This document shows, in pieces, positions 58,473 to 64,000 of a stretch of DNA of 64,000 bases. Origin of the DNA: Xylona heveae TC161 (Eukaryota > Ascomycota > Xylonomycetes > Xylonales > Xylonaceae); the NCBI RefSeq assembly GCF_001619985.1, contig NW_017264195.1, forward strand, positions 744,001 to 808,000. Direction: 5' to 3'. Both the position numbers and the translations under genes were made by a program. Numbering within the stretch: position 1 is the stretch's first letter; each line of letters opens with the position of its first letter. The notes below the pieces were generated by a model that had not been told where the DNA came from, made no database searches, and saw only the letters and a program-made list of their open reading frames with translations.

Positions 58473-61400
58473 ATGGGTGTTACTGGGTTATGGAACGTGC
58501 TACAGCCTTGCGCACGTCCAGTCAAGCTCGAGACATTGAATAAGAAGCGGCTAGCAATAGATGCGTCTATTTGGATCTATCAATTTCTCAAGGCCGTCCG
58601 AGACAAGGAAGGAAATGCCCTGCGCAATAGTCACGTCGTTGGCTTCTTCCGCAGAATATGCAAACTCCTCTTTTTTGGCATCAAACCAATCTTTGTCTTC
58701 GATGGTGGTGCTCCAGCTCTTAAACGTCAGACAATTTTGGGCCGAAAGCAACGCCGAGAAGGAAGAAGGGAAGATGCCGTTCGAACTGCCGGAAAGCTAC
58801 TAGCCGTACAAATGCAACGGCGCGCGGAGGAGGAACACAGGAGAAGAAAAGACGCAAGGTATGCTTCGTACATTCTACAGATTAAGCAATGATCCGTACT
58901 CATGGATATACTTTTCAGCAGTGCCAATCGTCCGAACGAGGAAGAGGAGAAGCTACCGGAGGAGCTCGTGTACGTCGACGAGCTTCAGATGACACCTCAA
59001 GAGCGCAGATTAAACCGACAGTTCAAAAAGAAGGATGCGTATCATCTTCCAGACCTGGACGTATCGCTCACGGAATTGGGAGCACCAGGAGACCCACGGG
59101 TCATGTCTCAAGAGGAGCTAGAAGAATACGCGCGCCAATTTCACAGAGGCGAGGATATCAACCTTTACGACTTTTCAAATATCGATTTCAACAGCCCTTT
59201 CTTTTTGAGTCTACCGGCTAGCGACAGATATAATATTCTCAATGCGGCAAGATTGCGAAGCAGGCTCAGAATGGGTTATTCAAAAGACCAACTCGATAGC
59301 ATGTTTCCTGACCGCATGGCATTTTCTAAATTTCAGATCGAACGAGTGAAAGAGAGAAATGACTTGACACAACGATTAATGAATCTCAATGGCATGAATG
59401 GGACAGACGCGGATTTAGGACTCAACGCTACCGGAAGGGTGGAAGGCGAAAGAGGTCGCGAGTATGTCCTTGTGAAGAATGACGGTGCGGAAGGTGGCTG
59501 GGCATTAGGCGTTGTCGGCAGTGCGGACGAAGGAAAAAGCGACAAGCCCATAGATGTTGAGGTCTACGACCAGATGGCGGTGCCGAAAACCAATGCCGAC
59601 GAAGAAGCGGACGATGAAGACGGCTTTGAAGATGTCCCTATTGAAGGTTTGAATCGTCTGCCGAAACACATTTCACAGGCAAGACCTAGTGCTGAAGATC
59701 ACTTTGTTTTGCAAGAGAACGCTAGGAGGAGAGAGGAATTTTACTCAGCTCGAAAGCGTCAGACTGGAGCGCAACCTACGCCGGAAGAAACGGATGGTCA
59801 ACTTGATACATTGTTCATTCCAGAAGATGAACCGTCTCAATTGGGTGAGACTCATGATCTTTTTCATGATGGTTCAGTATCGGATGAGGAAGAACAGCTT
59901 CAAAGGGCCATCCAGTTGTCACTACAACCCTCTGCTGAAGGCAAGAGCCCCGCCGATCTTTTGGACATGGAGGATGATGATCTGCTCAATTTTGATGGGG
60001 GAAACGAAGTGCCCTCGGCTTCCAAATCTCCCGCGATAGCTGCTCCTCGGCATCTGGAAGCCATCGCAGACGATCAAGATGACTTGGATATGCAATCTGC
60101 TCTTGCAGAGAGTCGTTCCAATCAAGCGGTCAGCGACCAAGCCCGGAGTCAAAAAACTACAGCACCTCCTACCCGCGCAACGTCTGCATTTGGGAACAAA
60201 CCCGCTGCCCAAAAGTTTGATGGCCCGCTTCCATTTAAAAGGCTTGAATTCGGCAAGTCGATGCTTCGAAAGAAGCAACCTGAAAAAGAGCCCGATGAGG
60301 AAGCAGGAGGATTCGAGAAAGGCCCAGCGGAGGAAGAAGAAAAGGCACAACCTCTGCCTCCATGGTTTGCTGGCGACGTAGCGAAGGATCTGAAAGCTGC
60401 TAAAGACTATGAAAAGCGGGAAGCAGAGTCAGCGCGCGAGCATGATATTTTTGGGTCGCGGAACGAGATTCTACTGAATAAGCCCAAGCAGAGAGAAGTG
60501 ATTGACCTCGACGAGGAGGAAAAGCCCGCTGCGACCATGACTCGTCCCATCGAGCTCAGTCCCAGCTCCAGTCCGAAGCCGAGAGACAAAGTCGACGCTT
60601 CAAATGACGCCAAGCCATCGCTGCCGACCTCCGCAGCACATGAGGTGCACAAGTCCCCTGAAATACCTCCTGCTCACCAACCCGCGGAACCTTCCTCGCC
60701 CAAGAGTGTGAGCGAGGAATCCTTACAGTGGGAGAACGTTGCAGAAGAAGGGGAACCCGCTCCCCAGCAACAAGAACCAGTCGACCTTCAACCCCTTGAA
60801 CAAGCCGATTACGATTTCCCTCCACCTTCGCCCAATCGTGAAGTTGATCATTCCTACGACCATGCTCCCGAATACCTTCAGCCCGCCGCTGGTGCAGGCG
60901 AAGACGTCGTCGAGGACGCTGGCGTCTACTCCGACGACGCCGAAGAAGACGAACTCATGCAACAACTTGCTCAAGAAGCAGAAGAACACGCACGATTCGC
61001 ATCCAGTCTCAACAACCACAGATCCCAATTCCAAGACGCCGCTGACTACGAGCGCGAGCTCAAACAACTCCGCAGCCAACAAAGCAAAGACCGCCGTGAC
61101 GCCGACGAAATCACTCAAATCATGATCACCGAATGCCAGCAGCTCCTCAAACTCTTTGGCCTCCCATACATCACCGCGCCCATGGAAGCCGAGGCCCAAT
61201 GCGCCGAGCTCGTCTCCCTCGGCCTCGTCGACGGCATCGTCACCGACGACAGCGACATTTTTCTTTTCGGCGGCACCCGCGTGTACAAGAACATGTTCAA
61301 CCAAGCCAAATTCGTCGAATGCTACCTCTCCTCTGATCTCGAAAAGGAGCTCGACCTGGATCGCAACCGTCTCATTCGTCTCGCTCACCTGCTTGGGAGC

Positions 61401-62024
61401 GACTACACTGAAGGTCTGCCCAGCGTCGGGCCCGTCACCGCCCTGGAAATCCTTTCCGAGTTCGACTCCCTTGAAGGTTTCAAGGACTGGTGGACTATCG
61501 TTCAATCAGGACTTCGGAACCCCAGCGCCGCCGCCACCCAGGACACCGCGTCCCCCTTCCGCAGACGTTTCCGCCGAAACGCAACGAAACTCTTCCTCCC
61601 CCCCACCTTTCCCGACCAACGCGTCGACTACGCCTACTTGAATCCAGAAATCGATTCCGATCCTTCCAGTTTTGTATGGGGCATGCCCGACCTCGATGCC
61701 CTCCGCTCGTTCCTCATGGCCACTATCGGATGGAGCCAGGCCCGCACAGATGAAATCCTCGTCCCTGTGATCCGAGACATGAATCGCAGAGAAGTCGAGG
61801 GCACGCAGGCCAATATTACAAATTTCTTTTCGGGATCTGTCGGTGCGGGCGCAGGCGCAGGCGCAGGTGTAGGTACAGGTGGCAGTGCAAGCGCAAGCGC
61901 GCCTGCACAGGCGTTTGCGCCAAGACGCAGAAAGGAAGCGAAGAGTAAGCGCATGGAAGACGCGTGGAGTAAGCTTCAGCAGAGAGCGAAGAAGAGGAGA
62001 AAAGGCAATGAAGATGGGGATTGA
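58473..62024 (+). CDS. rad2: DNA repair endonuclease Rad2/XPG (rad13)
   Basis: XPG makes the 3' cut in nucleotide excision repair. Two exons, 58473-58858 and 58919-62024, give 1163 aa. The N nuclease domain starts MGVTGLWNVL and has the metal-binding Asp residues D30 (AIDASIWIYQFL) and D77 (FVFDGG). A long acidic spacer follows, with a TFIIH-type region and a ubiquitin-interaction-like motif (DEEEQLQRAIQLSLQ, about residue 450). The I nuclease domain begins near 864 (CQQLLKLFGLPYITAPMEAEAQ; GIVTDDSDIFLFGG), with a helix-two-turn-helix near 957 (LGSDYTEGLPSVGP). A PCNA-box candidate QANITNFF lies at about 1092, followed by a Gly/Ala stretch and a basic tail. All catalytic residues are present. 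The start ATG is the first in the gene, with a Gly at position 2 as needed for nuclease function. Confidence 0.95.
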
Positions 62025-62406
62025 AGCTGAGGGCATCTAATGGGTAGATTGAGTAGATTCAAGGAGTTTTCTTTTTTTGGGGGTTGTTTTTTTGGGGGGG
62101 GGAAGAAAGCTGTGATTATTTTACTCTTGGAAAGAAAAGTCCCGGTTTAATCTTGCTATAATATATACCATGACAGTGGACAAATAAAGGCGGCACACGG
62201 TGTATATGGTACATGGTAAATAAGTATCTTCTTGCATTGAACCTTGGAAAACTATTAATGGAAGTGGCTATGGTATGACTGTACTGCACCTTTTCGTTAG
62301 GTGAAAGGATGATTATAATTGTAATGCGAACGCTTTGATACCAACAGAAACACGACTGTAAAGGTATCAAGACACAGCTGTGAATGTATCAAGATTTTCA
62401 TCCCGT
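62025..62406. other. Intergenic between convergent genes
   Basis: About 380 bp between the 3' ends of Rad2 (+) and the SET gene (-). It contains T and G homopolymer runs near 62065-62105. Nothing else is visible. Confidence 0.5.
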
Positions 62407-63415
62407 TCAACCCACTCTCCTTTTCTTCCAGCGCTGGGATCTTCTGAACCTCGACGATTTCATAATAGGTGCAGAAGCAGACACGGCAGAAGACGACGCT
62501 TCAGACTCCTCCTCGTTTGCGCTGTTGTGATAGTCTTCGTCTTCTTCGCCGATCATTTCGACTTCGACTTCTTCTCCTTCCTCATCTCCTGCTCTTCTTC
62601 CTCGTCCATCTTCTTCTTCTCCTTCGTCCTCTTCATCCTCGTCATCCTCGCTATCCTCTTCTTCATCTTCTCCATCTTCATCATCGTCGTCGTCGTCTTC
62701 AATCTCGATAATGGGAATCGCGTCTGCACTGCCGTCCATCATGAGCCCATGCAATCCCGACGGCATAGCTGCTGATCCGCGTTTGCGTTTCATGCTCGTA
62801 ATTGTGGACGACGAGTCGCGTGATGATGGGCCATGTACGCGTAGAGTAGTAATCTTATTACTATGTGTCCCCGCTGATGCTCCTGCGGGCGCGGCGGCTA
62901 ATGTTGCTGCAACTGCAGCTGATGATGACGAGGAGGGCGATACTAATAGTGACGGAGAGGTCGAGGAAGGTGTGATTGCATGTTTTTGTTTTGGTTTTGC
63001 AGAATATTGAGATACTAGCTTCAAAGATGATGGTGACGATGACGATGCCACGGTTCCGGATGTTGCGGTCGCGGAAGCTGCAAGTTTTGCTTTTGCAGCT
63101 GCGGCGGCTTTTAGGGCGCGTGGTTTCCTCCCGGCCCCGGCGCGCGCACCCCCGCGTTTACCGGGCTTTTTGACGGTGAGTATGATCCGGGATGTGCTTC
63201 CCTTGTTGGTACCGGATGCGTCTCGGCTGGAGTCGCCTGTGTTGTTACTGTTCTTGCGGAGCTTGACTTTGACGAATTTGACGGCCTCGCCGGAGTAGCT
63301 GTTGGCGGTGGGAATTGGTTAGTGTGATCTTGATAGGAAGAATGCAAGCATATGCTAGAGAAGCGAGGTTGCGGTTGAAAGTGAACGCTTGAAGAGAAGG
63401 CTAAGACAGAAATGA

Positions 63416-63459
<44 letters not shown>

Positions 63460-64000
63460 AGAACAACTCACCCGTAGTCGAACAACAATTCTTCACCGAC
63501 TTGGATATCTCGGGTTGCGTACATTCCGATTCGGTGAGCCATGTTGCAGAACAGGACTCGGGGCTCGCAGTTCACGTCTGGTTTGTCCTGGTGATTGACG
63601 TAGCGGAATTTGTTGCCCGCTCTTGTTGAATCGAGTACTTGATCTGTGGGATGGTCAGACATTACTGAAGCTTGGTATCAAAGCAAAAAAAGTTCGCCTT
63701 CTATGCTGGATAAAATTGCAGGACTTACTCATGTTGAGATCAAAGAGGTAGGAAATATTCCTGTTATCATAGACCCATCCTCGACGCTCGGATTCATCCT
63801 TGGAGATTACTTCGCCCTTGTATTCTCCGAGATAATCACCTGCCTTGGCCGGCTCGCCCATGTACAAACCCCAGCCAGCAACTGCAGAATGGCCAAGGAG
63901 TGTGCGCTTAGGAACGTTTTTCTGGATGTGCATGTTGCTGCAGCAATGGAGTCGAGCCCTCTCATCGTAGCGATTGACAGGATCCAATGCTTCTGCTGCG
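62407..64000 (-). CDS. EZH2-like SET-domain histone methyltransferase, 5' part beyond the window
   Basis: Partial gene: three visible exons, 63999-63729 (open at the edge), 63643-63472 and 63298-62407, give 444 C-terminal residues. The visible N-terminus, RLHCCSNMHIQKNVPKRTLLGHSAVAGWGLY, matches the CXC-to-SET junction of Enhancer-of-zeste enzymes rather than other SET families. SET motifs follow: GEYKGEVISKDE, NKFRYVNHQDKPDVNC, RIGMYATRDIQVGEELLFDYGYS. EZH2 methylates histone H3 lysine 27 within PRC2. Two oddities: the usual NHS is NHQ, and after the SET domain there is an extension of about 290 residues. It holds an AT-hook-like GRKPR within a basic stretch, a Ser/Ala-rich linker, and a strongly acidic segment before a basic end. 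Most EZH2 proteins end soon after SET. The introns are 85 and 173 bp, the latter with a GAAA microsatellite. Confidence 0.85.
63414..63461. repeat. (GAAA)n microsatellite in an intron
   Basis: About twelve GAAA units lie inside the 173-bp intron 63299-63471 of the SET gene, close to its donor. On the transcribed strand the run is pyrimidine-rich. Confidence 0.93.

Noticed and set aside
60723-61505. 260-aa open frame on the minus strand
   Set aside because: Antisense to the XPG I domain; the sense frame has all catalytic motifs, so this is a shadow.
7963-62024. Possible DNA-repair gene cluster (Ku80, Top3, Rad2)
   Set aside because: The genes are spread over 54 kb with unrelated neighbours and no shared regulation evident; chance co-location is the simpler reading.
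1-64000. Mobile or virus-derived elements and CRISPR arrays
   Set aside because: No transposase, reverse transcriptase, integrase or capsid-like frame, no long terminal repeats and no spacer-repeat arrays were seen on either strand.

Overview
This window is nuclear DNA of a filamentous ascomycete (Pezizomycotina), most likely a eurotiomycete. The evidence is genes on both strands with mostly short spliceosomal introns (about 50-240 bp, GTANGT-like donors, CAG/TAG acceptors, CTAAC/CTGAC-like branch sites) and the gene set: Ku80, Top3, a fungal Spc105/Knl1 with RVSF and MELT motifs, a Zn2Cys6 regulator, Stb3, a Par32-like protein and a Gfd2-like protein. The class is inferred from protein resemblance; no marker locus was searched. 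I see no rRNA, tRNA, CRISPR array, transposon or virus-derived element.

Layout. 1-12 kb: a Gfd2/YDR514C-like DEDDh-fold protein (-) and an ING/PHD chromatin protein (+) diverge from one promoter; then Ku80 (-) and a small TMEM205-like membrane protein (+) diverge from another. 12-19 kb: an unrecognised membrane-anchored protein built from tandemly duplicated exons (+), a Nudix protein (-), and a long repeat-bearing non-coding stretch. 19-29 kb: a C2H2 zinc-finger protein (-), a 3.8 kb non-coding region, a Par32-like protein (+), the ribosome-assembly factor Rlp24 (-) and an alpha/beta hydrolase (-) whose start codon seems to be assembled by splicing. 30-45 kb: a Zn2Cys6 regulator (+), a DUF1295 membrane protein (-), the mitochondrial m-AAA protease Yta12 (-) diverging from Top3 (+), and Stb3 (+). 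46-64 kb: Spc105 (-) diverging from ribosomal protein S11 (+), an unrecognised fungal protein (-), a PPZ-type phosphatase (+), the repair nuclease Rad2/XPG (+), and the 3' part of an EZH2-like SET methyltransferase (-) that runs off the right edge.

For intron-bearing genes I rebuilt the exons by hand from splice signals and required the reading phase to match at every junction; all 21 models close in frame. Most genes are housekeeping genes (DNA repair and topology, kinetochore, ribosome, mitochondrial quality control, chromatin) with no cluster or operon logic. The best candidate for something undescribed is the gene at 13029-15381, where exon plus intron has been copied in tandem with symmetric phase-2 boundaries. 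Also worth a second look are the EZH2-like gene with a long basic/acidic C-terminal extension and the split start codon at 28983/28864.
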